Source: CBDAQA01 sp965247815 (lineage in GTDB: Bacteria; Planctomycetota; Phycisphaerae; Tepidisphaerales; Tepidisphaeraceae). Taken from it: a DNA stretch of 64,000 bases. The notes beneath the pieces were generated by a model. That model was not told the DNA's origin. It searched no databases and was given only the letters and a program-made list of their open reading frames with translations. The stretch lies in assembly GCA_965247815.1 (NCBI GenBank), contig CBDFHW010000009.1, positions 62,001-126,000 of the forward strand, given 5' to 3'. The position numbers and the translations under genes are program-made. Numbering within the stretch: the stretch's first letter is position 1; every line of letters begins with the position of its first letter. Positions 9,701-17,779 of this stretch are shown one piece after another.

Positions 9701-10029
9701 GTCTGCGTGTCGGTCGCGGCCGCGTCTAGGCTCTTTTCGAGCGAGAACTGCAGCGTAAACGAGCTGATGCCCTGGCCGCTGGTGCTGGTGACGATCTCTA
9801 GCCCGGGGATCTGCATGAACTGTTTTTCGAGCGGGGTGGCGACATTGTTCGCCATCGTCTCGGGCGACGCGCCAGGATAGCTGCACTGGACCTGAATGAC
9901 CGGATAATCGACGGCCGGCAGGTCGTTGACCGGCATCGCCTTGACGGCCAGGACGCCGAACAAAATCGACGCGACGGTGAGAAGCACGGTCATGACCGGC
10001 CGCTTGATGAAAGGTTCGGACAAATTCAC
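6778..10029 (-). CDS. RND efflux pump inner-membrane permease (HAE1/AcrB type)
   Basis: A 1083-residue resistance-nodulation-division permease that would use the proton gradient to export hydrophobic compounds together with an adaptor and an outer-membrane channel. The N-terminus (MNLSEPFIKRPVMTVLLTVA) is typical. The proton-relay Asp pair lies in IGFLVDDAIVFLENAVR, followed by FLPLVLLSGLMGRIFREFS. The protein has two halves, each with six membrane segments and a large periplasmic loop, and MDRFRPIIMTTLAAIMGAVP sits in the second half. The start is GTG at 10027-10029, overlapping the adaptor stop as GTGA, so translation is coupled. The C-terminal 45 residues are hydrophilic. Drug or solvent specificity cannot be read. 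No TetR-type regulator is adjacent. Confidence 0.95.
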   Translation of the reverse strand: MNLSEPFIKRPVMTVLLTVASILFGVLAVKAMPVNDLPAVDYPVIQVQCSYPGASPETMANNVATPLEKQFMQIPGLEIVTSTSGQGISSFTLQFSLEKSLDAAATDTQTAISQASGNLPTDLPSPPTLSKTNPNDQPIMYIALFSSSATKQQLYDFANTQAGQRISIVNGVSRVQVYGSPAAVRIKADPSALASRGLTMDDLAKSIQQGTSYQGAGQLDGKYRTYLVQPAGQLSSAEDYNKLIIGRKNDAPIYLSDVATAIDGLKDERVNLQFWVRDMKDPPTAAVVMAVFRQAGTNAVSVAQEVEHLIPTIQKTLPAAVTIKTIHDQSKTIVNSIKDVSETLVIAFVLVVLVIFLFLGRAADTLIPAVALPLSLLLTFIVMHALGYSLDNLSLMALTLAIGFLVDDAIVFLENAVRRMEKFGETPLTAALRGAQEISFTILSMTISLAAVFLPLVLLSGLMGRIFREFSVTIIVSIFASGIVSLTLTPLMCARLLSQRGQGQKKTWLERVIGGVEHKVLDIYGNSLWFFLRHRWVSAVVWVLCMAGTVVLFMRIPKSFLPVGDSSFMFGVMIGQQGSSPDQMHAYQDRVAIAMQQNPNVDMTVTVTGIQGFMAANQGFMVAFLKDPDKRAQDPITGAKHAPIASVAGQLMGGIAMNNPGLLAFMQPQPVLQISTGASSRNQGQFSYAISGVDPQEVYATAGKLMGAFIQEGAGKIFRPLMQGGISNDMYLQTPQLTLQPLRDQASSYGISVTRIEDLLRNSYSQNYVYLIKKPTDQYQVILEADDKGRREPQDLSLLYITTDDGKKTVPLSAVASWKPTLGPQSMNHLNQFTSVTFNFNLNPGVPLGTATDFVEKTAAKIVPSTLRADFQGEALTFKQTVSELSVLMVLAVFVMYVILGILYESYIHPVTVLSSLPVALVGGLATLMIFGQEASLYAYIGMFMLMGIVKKNGIMIVDFALQRIDEGQTAEQAIHDASMDRFRPIIMTTLAAIMGAVPIALGFGADGEGRKPLGLVIVGGLFFSQFLTLYVTPAIYLYLENFQENVLNKTSFFKSSRSHHDEVADARGGVGAQPALAMGNGH

Positions 10030-11420
10030 GCCGGACTCCCTTCGGTGCTCGTCTGCTCGGGGCTGATTGTGGCGCGCGCCGATGCTTTAGCGTTCTTCGC
10101 GTCCTTAGGTTCTTTGACGTCCCGCGGCGCCGCGGGCGAAGCGCCCGGGGGACCGCCATTTGCCGGCGGGACGACGGTGACCGGCGCGCCGGGGAAGACC
10201 ATCTGTTGACCGGTCATCACGACTTGTTCACCGCCGGCGAGGCCCGTTTCGACGACGACCATTTCACCTTGCCGCTGGCCGAGCGTGACGGGCCGCATGT
10301 CCGCTTTTCCGTCCTTGACGACGTACACGTACAACCCGGTCTGGCTCACCTGCGTGCATTGCACGGGGACCAAAACCGCGCCTTGTTTGACGTGCAGTTG
10401 CAGTCGAACGAGCACGAATTGCCCGGGCCAAAAATGCTGGTCTTCGTTGGAAAGTTCGGCCCGAAGTTTAACGGTTCCCGATCCGTCCTGAACGGTGTTA
10501 TCGAGGAAGATCAGCTTGCCCAGGTGCGGCCCGGCGGGCTTGGTGGCGGCGGTCGCCTGCATGGCAGGCTGCGTGCCCGCGGTCGGCTGGGTTGCGGGGC
10601 TCGGCTGCGTTGCGGGCGGCTGGCTTGCCAGCATTCCGGGATCCGGCGCGGGTAAGACAATGTCGGGATTCTCATCCGGCAGCATGACCCGGGTCTGCAG
10701 TTCACCGCCGGCCATGTATTGCCGAACCATCGGCAGCTGCGCCTCGTTCACAGTAAAGTCGGCGTAGATCGGGTTGACCTTCTGAATCGAAAGCAGGTTT
10801 GTTCCCATCGCCTGACCCGAAGCATTCACGACATTCCCGACGTCGACCAACCGGGCACCCGCGCGACCGCCGATCGGCGCTTTGATCGAACAGTATTCTA
10901 TGTTCAGCTTGGCGTAGTCGATGGTCGCCTGGTCGACGGCAATTGCCGCTGCGGCTTGATCGCGGGACGCGGTGTCGTTGTGAAGCTGCTGCTCAGAAAT
11001 CGCCTTGGTCGCCAACGCGGCCGTGTCCTGCCCGACGTTCCAGTCCATGCTCGTTTTCTGTGCCTTGTCCTTGGCGAGTTGTCCTTCGGCCTGCTCGAGC
11101 GTGGCCTGAAACGGACGCGGGTCGATTTCGAACAGGAGTTCACCCTGCTTCACGTCCGCGCCGTCGACGAAATGCCGGGCAATGATCTTACCGGACACCT
11201 GCGGCTGCACCGTCACGACTTCGCTGGCAGTGACCTTGCCGATTTCGTCGATATAGACGGGAACGTCTTTAGACGTCGCATTCACTGCTGTGACTGCGGT
11301 TCCCATGCCGCCCGGTGGCGCGCCACCCGCGGCCCCCTCCTGCTTGCCGCACCCGACCAGCGGTAACGCCGTCGCAAAAATCGCCCATATCGAACCGCGT
11401 ACAATCGTTTTGTTCATCAT
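10026..11420 (-). CDS. RND efflux periplasmic adaptor lipoprotein
   Basis: The membrane-fusion subunit linking the permease at 6778-10029 to an outer-membrane channel. The start chosen is the ATG at 11420 (or 11417), because MNKTIVRGSIWAIFATALPL followed by VGCG is a lipoprotein signal with lipobox Cys; this gives about 464 residues. The family order is visible: VPVYIDEIGKVTASEVVTVQ, then GKIIARHFVDGADVKQGELL (biotinyl-lipoyl-like), an alpha hairpin with AEGQLAKDKAQ, SIKAPIGGRAGARLVDVGN, and a beta-barrel and membrane-proximal domain (LRAELSNEDQHFWPGQFV). An unusual Gln/Pro/Ala/Thr-rich insert (QPPATQPSPATQPTAGTQ) interrupts the beta-barrel, and a charged Ala/Lys/Pro-rich tail ends the protein. 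It is translationally coupled to the permease through the GTGA overlap. Confidence 0.93.
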   Translation of the reverse strand: MMNKTIVRGSIWAIFATALPLVGCGKQEGAAGGAPPGGMGTAVTAVNATSKDVPVYIDEIGKVTASEVVTVQPQVSGKIIARHFVDGADVKQGELLFEIDPRPFQATLEQAEGQLAKDKAQKTSMDWNVGQDTAALATKAISEQQLHNDTASRDQAAAAIAVDQATIDYAKLNIEYCSIKAPIGGRAGARLVDVGNVVNASGQAMGTNLLSIQKVNPIYADFTVNEAQLPMVRQYMAGGELQTRVMLPDENPDIVLPAPDPGMLASQPPATQPSPATQPTAGTQPAMQATAATKPAGPHLGKLIFLDNTVQDGSGTVKLRAELSNEDQHFWPGQFVLVRLQLHVKQGAVLVPVQCTQVSQTGLYVYVVKDGKADMRPVTLGQRQGEMVVVETGLAGGEQVVMTGQQMVFPGAPVTVVPPANGGPPGASPAAPRDVKEPKDAKNAKASARATISPEQTSTEGSPA

Positions 11421-11612
11421 GAGAAGTTCGTTTAATGCTAGACGGTCGAATATAAGACCAATTGGAACCGGATCAACGCCTTCGTTCGACCCTGACAGTC
11501 GAGCCTGCTTTTCCACCTCCGGACTTCACAATAGGAGCGGCCGGGGCCACAGGGCAAATTTTGGTTGTAAATTAGCGGTCGCTCTAGTCCCCGTCTAGGT
11601 AGGATCGCAGCT

Positions 11613-12119
11613 ATGCCCGAAGACCGAAGCTACCTGCCGTTTTCCCACAATATGAACCGCGCCTGGCGGGGAACGGCAGCGCAGGCGATCCGGTTCTGTT
11701 GCCTTCTGCTGGCGGTCGCATATTTGATTTTCTTTCAACTCTCGGCAGACGCGCCGTTTTGGCACGGCAGCATTGCACCACCGGCCGAGGCGGGCGTCGA
11801 CCGGTTGCTGAGCGAACACGATCCGGCCATGCGACAGGCGGCCGGGACGAGCAACCTTTTATTGCACTTCGGGGGTGACCCGCGGGCTCTGAAATCCCAG
11901 TCGACCCGCCTCACGGCCATGTATTTCGACTGGAATTACCTGCAATTCCCCCGGCAGGTCCTGATCGGGAAAGGCGACAAAGTGATTAACGGTGCCGATG
12001 AGTTACTCGCTGCCGATGTCGTGCCAGACGACGGCTGGCTGCGGACCCACGAAGTGGCCGGGGTGCTCACGCTGATCGCGGGGCCCGACGGCCTTACCAC
12101 CCACGTTCGCCGACCCTGA
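11613..12119 (+). CDS. Hypothetical single-pass membrane protein
   Basis: A 168-residue protein that I do not recognise. One membrane segment lies at about residues 27-45 (IRFCCLLLAVAYLIFFQL), after a basic N-terminus. The rest is probably outside the cytoplasm and contains LLLHFGGDPRALKSQS and MYFDWNYLQFPRQVLIG. The ATG at 11613 has AGGATCGCAG upstream. Only 19 bases separate it from the glycosyltransferase gene at 12139, so the two are probably one transcript. Pairing a small anchored protein with a large membrane transferase suggests it assists it; this is inference. Confidence 0.7.
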   Translation: MPEDRSYLPFSHNMNRAWRGTAAQAIRFCCLLLAVAYLIFFQLSADAPFWHGSIAPPAEAGVDRLLSEHDPAMRQAAGTSNLLLHFGGDPRALKSQSTRLTAMYFDWNYLQFPRQVLIGKGDKVINGADELLAADVVPDDGWLRTHEVAGVLTLIAGPDGLTTHVRRP

Positions 12120-12138
12120 ATCCCCTTCGAGCACGTTC

Positions 12139-13623
12139 ATGCTTTTGATTGCTGACTTGTCGGTTTGGCCCGTGACCACCGTGTACCTCTTGCTGGTGCT
12201 GATGATCGGATACGCGATCGTCTGCGCCGCTTCGACTACGCGCACGCCGCCCGCGCCGGAGCTGTTCGGTTACAGTTTTACCGCCGGTGCGGGCGGGCTT
12301 TCACTGTTGCTGTTCTTCACGTCAATGGCCGGGTTCGTGCCGACAAGATCGCTTCTGGCCGTAATCGGGGTAGGAACAATCGTGTGGATCATTTCGCTCG
12401 CGAAACGCGGGCGAGCATTGCGTCCGGACCTTGCGACGGGGCCTCGAAAATTTGATCTGCTGTTTCTGCTCGGCATTGCGGCCCTCGTGGTCGTCGTCGC
12501 TGCCGCGCTCAACGTACAGGCCCGTTCACATTGGCCGGAGCTCGGCGAGATCGACCCGCTGGCCATCTGGCTGTTCAAGGCAAAGCAGGTTGCGACTTTC
12601 CCGCTGCGACCAATGCCGGCCGCGTTTCAGGCGCCGGGGTTGAGTTACAGTCACCAAGACTACCCGCTGGCAATGCCGTTCCTGTTTGCCGGAATTTACG
12701 CACTGGGCGGCGGCGTTTTCGAGGGCCTCGGAAAGACGCTGCTGCTGCCGCAATATCTGGCTCTGGTTGCGGTCGTTTATTCGACACTGCGGCGACTGCA
12801 CCGCGGCGGGCTGGCGTTGACCGTCACGGCCATTTTCGCCGCCGCACCGGTGCTGACCAAAAACGCCGGGCTCGCCGTCGCCGAGACACCGCTGCTGCTC
12901 GCCTACGCGAGTTGTTTGTCGATGCTTCTTCGTTGGTCCGAAGACGGACACCCCGGCGACCTGGTCCTCGCCGGATTTTTTGCCGCGGTCGCTGCGTTCA
13001 CCAAGAACGAAGGACTCGCGTTGCTCCCGGTGGTCGGAGTAGCGGGCCTGGCGCTGGCGTGTCTGCGTCGGCGGGCGCATCGAACTGCACCCGCTACCTC
13101 GAGCGGGACAGGTACTGCGTCGCTGAAAATCTGGTTGATCGCGGTCGCCTGCGCGGTCATTTTAATTTTGCCATGGCTCGTTTTCCGAAACGGCCTTCCC
13201 CGGACGCACGAGAATTACGGCGGTAAACTCCGCAGCGCCAACACCCTGATCGACAACCTCCCGCGGCTCAAACAGATCGTGCCGTTTTTCTTCGAGCAGA
13301 TGCGCGACGCCCAGAACGCCGGCCCGATCTGGTACGTCCTGGCATTGACTGCGGTGCTCGGCTGGCGGGGATTCGCACGCGGCAGCGTCCTGATTTTCTG
13401 GGCCGTGCTGGTTACGCAAATAGGGCTTTACGCGGCCACGTTCGTCGTGACGCCGTGGGACTTAAAGCAACTGTTAGGCATGATCACACCCAAGCTGCTC
13501 GTGCAGGCATCGCCGGTCGCAATGCTACTGATCGGGCTACACCTGCGGTCAGCGGGCCCGAGCGGATCTCCCGAAGCGGCGCCACTGCGAATCAGTTCCC
13601 CCGCTGCCGGCGCGGGAAACTGA
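12139..13623 (+). CDS. Polytopic membrane glycosyltransferase (GT-C/GT39-like)
   Basis: A 494-residue protein with roughly eleven membrane segments. Two signatures match GT-C fold glycosyltransferases of the ArnT/PMT/GT39 group: an acidic loop motif (GEIDPLAIWLFKAK) and YSHQDYPLAMPFLFAG. Another is ALVAVVYSTLRRL in the next helix. These enzymes transfer a sugar from a polyprenyl-phosphate carrier to a lipid or protein outside the cytoplasm. Donor and acceptor cannot be assigned. It follows the small membrane protein gene at 11613 by 19 bases. The gene ends convergent to the MFS gene at 13740. Confidence 0.78.
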   Translation: MLLIADLSVWPVTTVYLLLVLMIGYAIVCAASTTRTPPAPELFGYSFTAGAGGLSLLLFFTSMAGFVPTRSLLAVIGVGTIVWIISLAKRGRALRPDLATGPRKFDLLFLLGIAALVVVVAAALNVQARSHWPELGEIDPLAIWLFKAKQVATFPLRPMPAAFQAPGLSYSHQDYPLAMPFLFAGIYALGGGVFEGLGKTLLLPQYLALVAVVYSTLRRLHRGGLALTVTAIFAAAPVLTKNAGLAVAETPLLLAYASCLSMLLRWSEDGHPGDLVLAGFFAAVAAFTKNEGLALLPVVGVAGLALACLRRRAHRTAPATSSGTGTASLKIWLIAVACAVILILPWLVFRNGLPRTHENYGGKLRSANTLIDNLPRLKQIVPFFFEQMRDAQNAGPIWYVLALTAVLGWRGFARGSVLIFWAVLVTQIGLYAATFVVTPWDLKQLLGMITPKLLVQASPVAMLLIGLHLRSAGPSGSPEAAPLRISSPAAGAGN

Positions 13624-13739
13624 TCGTTTCCGGCAAGTTGTGAAATTCCGATCGTGCCAGTTGAAAAAACCGCCGGCTCGATCGGCCGGGATCACAATCC
13701 GACGCCTTGTAGACAGCCGGTAATCGATCAGTGGTGGTT

Positions 13740-14999
13740 TCACGATCGACCGCTTTCGGGATTTCCGCCGCTGGTTTCGGGCATGAATATCCAAAACACC
13801 GCGAGCCCGGCGGCGGCGATCGCGGCGAGGAACAGGAACGCCGCGTTGTATCCGCCGTGGTGCGCGACGCTGCCGGCGATGACCTGACTCAGCGACGCGC
13901 CGATGCCGACCGCGGTGGCGATCGCGCCCTGGGCCAGGTTAAATCGGCCCGAGCCCCGCGTGAGGTCCGCAATGACAAGAACAGAGACGACGCCGAAGAC
14001 GACCGCGCCGATTCCGTCCAGAACCTGGATCGCGATCAGAAGACCCGTGCCGTGCGTGATCGTGTAAAGAACACCCCTGACCGGCAGCGCCGCGAAGCCG
14101 ATCAGTAGCAACCGCTTGCGGCCCCACGTCGACGCCAATCGCCCCACCGGTCCCGCGAACACCGTCACGACCACTTGCGTCGTGACCACGCAGCCGGTCA
14201 TGAACAGCATCGAGCTACGCCCTTTACCGTGCGCCAGCAACTCGCCCAGCAGCGGAAGCATTGCCGCGTTGGCGAAGTGAAATAGGACCGCACAGGCGAG
14301 GAAGATCAGCAGCGAGCGGTCTTTCAATAAATCGACGACGCGACCGGCCTTTTTATCATTTTCCTCACCCGGTTTGCACCCGCGGGCCAGGTCGTAATTG
14401 ATTTCTTTCGGGTCGATCCAGCGCAGGCAGAACAGCGTGGGCGCGACCATGACCACGACGAAAAAGAAAATCCCGCGGTTGCTGATGAAATAGCCGATGA
14501 GACCCATCGCGATCGCCGCCACGACGTTGCCGGCGCTGTTGAATGTCTGGTTGCGGCCCTGTCGCCTGTCGAAGTTGGCGTGGCCCACTACGCCCATGCT
14601 GATGGCCGCGACCGCCGGGATAAAAACGCTGCTCGTGGACCCGATCAGCAGCTGCGACGTAATCACCGGCCAGAGGCTTGGGAAGAACGCGATCATCAAG
14701 GCGCCGATCGCCAGGCAGACAACGCCAACGGCGATCAGGGTCCGCTTCGATCGGAGTCGATCGACGAGGGCCCCCGCCGGGGTCTGCGCGGCAATGCCGG
14801 CCAGACCCCCGACTGTCAGAGCCCATCCGGCCGTTTGCTGATTCCAACCGAAGCCGGCGAGATAAATCGCCAGGAACGGCCCGACCCCGGTCTGAACGTC
14901 GGCGAGGAAAAAATTCGTCCAGTCGAGCCCACGCAACGTGCCGGGCGACGGCTGCTGCTCAGTTTCTGCTGGCGACGGCTCGGCGGTGGCGAATGACAT
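13740..14999 (-). CDS. MFS transporter
   Basis: A 419-residue major facilitator superfamily carrier with about 12 membrane segments. The loop between segments 2 and 3 reads TPAGALVDRLRSKRTLI, the family's GxLxDRxGRR-like motif. The second half repeats it as FAGPVGRLASTWGRKRLLLI. The central cytoplasmic loop (about residues 195-225) is charged (CKPGEENDKKAGRVVDLLK). The substrate is not readable. Neighbours are unrelated: a membrane transferase convergent on the left and a repeat protein upstream on the same strand. Confidence 0.88.
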   Translation of the reverse strand: MSFATAEPSPAETEQQPSPGTLRGLDWTNFFLADVQTGVGPFLAIYLAGFGWNQQTAGWALTVGGLAGIAAQTPAGALVDRLRSKRTLIAVGVVCLAIGALMIAFFPSLWPVITSQLLIGSTSSVFIPAVAAISMGVVGHANFDRRQGRNQTFNSAGNVVAAIAMGLIGYFISNRGIFFFVVVMVAPTLFCLRWIDPKEINYDLARGCKPGEENDKKAGRVVDLLKDRSLLIFLACAVLFHFANAAMLPLLGELLAHGKGRSSMLFMTGCVVTTQVVVTVFAGPVGRLASTWGRKRLLLIGFAALPVRGVLYTITHGTGLLIAIQVLDGIGAVVFGVVSVLVIADLTRGSGRFNLAQGAIATAVGIGASLSQVIAGSVAHHGGYNAAFLFLAAIAAAGLAVFWIFMPETSGGNPESGRS

Positions 15000-15070
15000 G
15001 AGTTCCGGGTTTGGAGAAACCCCCGGCGGCTGTTAGGACGCCGGAGGTCGTGTCGAATCTTCATTGCGAC

Positions 15071-15895
15071 TCAGCCGGCCGGTGGAGCAGGCGGTGCCGG
15101 GACAGCGGGAGGCGTTGGCGGAGCAGCAGGCGCAGGCGTAGCTTCGACGCCGGGCACCGGGGGAATTGGCGATCGCCCTGGCGCGGGCGGTGCCGGCGGT
15201 GCGAGTCGATCGCGGGGCGGAGCCGGTCGAATCACCGGCTGGTTGTTGATCGACACCGCCTCAAACGCTTGGTTTCCGTCCGCCATCGGGACGGCGGTCC
15301 CGTCGACCGAAAGCTGGAAGCCCGGTTTTAATGTCGCCGCAGATTGAGGTCCCGTGTGTACGTAATCGCCGTTATCCAGGCGTGCGCCATCGACCTCGCC
15401 GCGGGATCCAATATTCAACGTTTTGACGGTCCCGTTTACGTGCCCGATGGACTCGGGCATCCCCGGCAACGGGACGACGAGCGAAGACTTATCGTCGGGG
15501 CCCTTCAGACTCGTGAGCCGGTAGATCTTTCGATCACCGGTCGCGAGATCGGCCGTCCCGGTCGCGGTGAGATGCTGACCCACGGCCGCGAGCCGTTCGA
15601 CTACAGGTCCGAGATGGGGTGGAAAATTAAATTGCGCGAGCCTGCCGTTCTCGGTCTTGAGGACGACCGAATTAGCCTGCCCGCGCGGATCCAGATTGAA
15701 CGAATCGACGGCTCCGACCACGGTCTCCTGCACAGCAGTGACAGGGTTCGCCGGGGGCGGTGGGACCGGCGATCCGATTGGCGGATTTGCCGGCGGCGCG
15801 GGAGGCGCGGTCCGTGCGACCACTGCGAAAGGCGCGAGGCCGGCGAGAACCAAGGGTGCGATCGAAGCGATAAGTGTGTGCTGAAAGTTTCTCAT
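15071..15895 (-). CDS. Secreted proline-rich protein with two OB-like repeats
   Basis: Start set at ATG 15895, which has GGAG five bases upstream and gives a signal peptide (MRNFQHTLIASIAPLVLAGL); 274 residues. After a Pro-rich linker there are two related beta-rich modules. The first is VGAVDSFNLDPRGQANSVVL to QHLTATG (about 57-120); the second is NGTVKTLNIGSRGEVDGARL to QLSVDG (about 145-200). The C-terminus is again rich in Pro and Ala (APPAPPAPG-type). The modules share the pattern G-x-V-x-x-(L/F)-N-x-x-x-R-G-(Q/E)-x-(D/N). The function is unknown and the compact beta repeats look OB-fold-like. The gene at 16000-16590 encodes the same modules. Confidence 0.8.
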   Translation of the reverse strand: MRNFQHTLIASIAPLVLAGLAPFAVVARTAPPAPPANPPIGSPVPPPPANPVTAVQETVVGAVDSFNLDPRGQANSVVLKTENGRLAQFNFPPHLGPVVERLAAVGQHLTATGTADLATGDRKIYRLTSLKGPDDKSSLVVPLPGMPESIGHVNGTVKTLNIGSRGEVDGARLDNGDYVHTGPQSAATLKPGFQLSVDGTAVPMADGNQAFEAVSINNQPVIRPAPPRDRLAPPAPPAPGRSPIPPVPGVEATPAPAAPPTPPAVPAPPAPPAG

Positions 15896-15999
15896 TTGAA
15901 CTCCACAAAAAATGGATAAGCGACTGTTGCGCCATCGGCGGCGACGTGGAACACCCGGGCCGCAGCTTCTGCGGCCTCGCGGGTTGGAACGGCGGTGAC

Positions 16000-16590
16000 T
16001 TAAGATCGGACTGCGGTGTGCTTGGGCCCGGACGCGTGTTTCGAAGGCCCGTGCGGTTTTTTGGGCGGATGGCCGATCTCGATCCCGTTCGCGGATCTCG
16101 CTTCGACGACCGGATGATTCGACCACCCCGGACGGACCTCACCGACGGCCGTGAGCCGATCACCAACTTTCAGACCGCCGATCGCCCTGACTCCATGAGG
16201 ACGCAGGTGGACGAATTCGCCGGAATTTAGAATCGCGCCGTTTACTTCGCCACGTCGGGCGTGATTCAGCCGAACGACCGTGCCGCCGACGGACACTTCG
16301 TCTTTTCCCGGTCCGTCTACAACGACGGTCAGTCCATCGGGAGATTGGAGAGTCAAAAGTTCAAACACCGGTCCGGCGTCCGGGTGGCGGTCGCCGAACG
16401 GCGTCACTTTTAACGAGACCTTCTGGCCTTCGGAAACGGCCGCGGTGACCGAGCCGGCAATATCGGACTCGAAGTTAATCTGCACCCTGTCTCCGGAGTT
16501 TTGTTCCAGAATCAGCCCTTCGGGCACACCCTTGGGACTCAGATTAAATTGAGCAACAGAACCACTTAAAACAGATGAGGCGTTGTGCAT
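16000..16590 (-). CDS. Paralog of the adjacent repeat protein, no signal peptide
   Basis: A 196-residue protein; its ATG has AAGGAG eight bases upstream. It carries two modules of the same type as the gene at 15071. The first is SGSVAQFNLSPKGVPEGLIL, then VQINFESDIAGSVTAAVSEG; the second is GGTVVRLNHARRGEVNGAIL, then GEFVHLRPHGVRAIGGLKVG and a DRLTAVGEV close. Unlike the paralog it begins directly with the module and ends in a basic His/Lys/Pro-rich tail (GHPPKKPHGPSKHASGPKH). It may therefore be cytoplasmic. The 104-base gap and common strand suggest co-transcription and origin by tandem duplication. I do not know its function. Confidence 0.75.
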   Translation of the reverse strand: MHNASSVLSGSVAQFNLSPKGVPEGLILEQNSGDRVQINFESDIAGSVTAAVSEGQKVSLKVTPFGDRHPDAGPVFELLTLQSPDGLTVVVDGPGKDEVSVGGTVVRLNHARRGEVNGAILNSGEFVHLRPHGVRAIGGLKVGDRLTAVGEVRPGWSNHPVVEARSANGIEIGHPPKKPHGPSKHASGPKHTAVRS

Positions 16591-16875
16591 GTCACACGCT
16601 CCTTGATGTGAGGCTGCCCGAAAGCAACCTGTCCGCGAACCGGCGGTATCACCTGATACCCGCCCCCGACTCGCTATTACGAAACTAGCGCCCGCTATCG
16701 CGATCGTCCACTCGGGAAAAAATTTTTCTGCGCCGCGCGAACGCTGCGAGTTGATACCCAGTCAGGATGATCGCCCGCGGGCGGGATCCTTTTTTCTTAG
16801 CTTTGAAAACGCCTAATGCAGCGCGAAGTGTTTGAAAGGTGCGGCACGGACGACGCGGCGGGCGACTTAAGCCTA

Positions 16876-17448
16876 TCACCGCGGGTTCGAAGTGATCATC
16901 CGCGCGACTTCGGCGACGATGTCCGCGGGGTCGCTCAGACGCCCGGCGCCGACATTTCGGCAGGCGAGCCAGCCTGATTCGGGACCGATGAAGTGGTAGC
17001 CGTGCTTCTTCAGCTTCTCGACATTTTCCCGGGCGATGGGGTTGTCCCACATGCGGTTGTTCATGGCCGGGGCGAAAACCACCGGGCACGCGGCGGCGGC
17101 GACCATTGTGGTCAGCAGGTCGTCACAAAGGCCGTGGGCGATCTTGGCGATCACGTCGGCCGTCGCGGGGGCGACCAGCAGCAGGTCCGCGCGTTCGGTC
17201 AGGCTGATGTGCTGCGGATCGGAGCTGTCGCGGAGTTCCCAGGCGCTGGTGAGTACCGGCCGGGCCGACAGGGCTTGAAAGGTGAGCGGCGTGACGAACT
17301 TCTGGGCCGCGTCGGTCATCACCACGGTCACGCCCGCGCCGAATTGCACGAGTTTCGAAACGACATCGGCAACTTTATAAGCCGCGATTCCGCCACAAAC
17401 GGCAACGACGATTTCCCGGCCCGCCAGATCGTTTGTCGAGGTGTCCAT
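16876..17448 (-). CDS. coaC: Phosphopantothenoylcysteine decarboxylase (monofunctional CoaC)
   Basis: A 190-residue flavoprotein that decarboxylates 4'-phospho-N-pantothenoylcysteine in coenzyme A synthesis. Visible family marks are GGIAAYKVADVVSKL (FMN-binding start), the catalytic His in DPQHISLTERAD, LLVAPATADVIAKIAHG, and PAMNNRMWDNP (the PXMNXXMW substrate motif), with a conserved Cys in SGWLACRNVGAGRLSDP. Bacterial enzymes usually form a CoaBC fusion of about 400 residues; here the CoaB synthetase half is missing and must lie elsewhere or be encoded separately. It is the last gene of the minus-strand housekeeping run, 87 bases after rpoZ. Confidence 0.93.
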   Translation of the reverse strand: MDTSTNDLAGREIVVAVCGGIAAYKVADVVSKLVQFGAGVTVVMTDAAQKFVTPLTFQALSARPVLTSAWELRDSSDPQHISLTERADLLLVAPATADVIAKIAHGLCDDLLTTMVAAAACPVVFAPAMNNRMWDNPIARENVEKLKKHGYHFIGPESGWLACRNVGAGRLSDPADIVAEVARMITSNPR

Positions 17449-17475
17449 AACGTTTCACGCCAACCAACGCCAAAC

Positions 17476-17512
17476 GCAGAATGCAGAGCGAAGAATCGAC
17501 TCTGCATTCTGC
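17476..17512. repeat. Inverted repeat between rpoZ and coaC
   Basis: Perfect 13-base arms (17476-17488 and 17500-17512) around an 11-base loop. Each arm is built of heptamer-like units (GCAGAAT, GCAGAG). It lies in the transcript between rpoZ and coaC. No T-run follows on the minus strand, so it is not a classical terminator; an mRNA-stability or processing hairpin is possible. Confidence 0.85.
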
Positions 17513-17535
17513 ATTCATCGTTCTGACTTACAATT

Positions 17536-17754
17536 TCACTCGGGCCGAATCAGACCGCTCGCTTCGTAATCGATCGCGATCTTGTCCTGCAGGATTTCCT
17601 GAATGACCGTTTCCAGATCGGTCATGTGTTCCCGCTCGACCAGCGGTCGGGCACCGTCCATCAACTCCATCATTCGCTTCTGGATCAGGGCGGTCAGCTT
17701 AAATCGGCCGCCGACTTTGTTCACAATCGCGTCGCTTTTCAATGCTTCAATCAT
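17536..17754 (-). CDS. rpoZ: RNA polymerase omega subunit
   Basis: A 72-residue protein from the ATG at 17754, with AAGGA nine bases upstream; the longer frame runs into the tandem repeats and is unlikely. Omega helps RNA polymerase assembly and holds beta-prime. Family marks are a short alpha-helical chain with GGRFKLTALIQKRMMELMDG followed by ARPLVERE. Its place after gmk matches the gmk-rpoZ-coaBC order common across bacteria, which strengthens the call despite the short length. Confidence 0.9.
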   Translation of the reverse strand: MIEALKSDAIVNKVGGRFKLTALIQKRMMELMDGARPLVEREHMTDLETVIQEILQDKIAIDYEASGLIRPE

Positions 17755-17779
17755 CGTCGTTCCTTGGTTGGGGAGAAAA

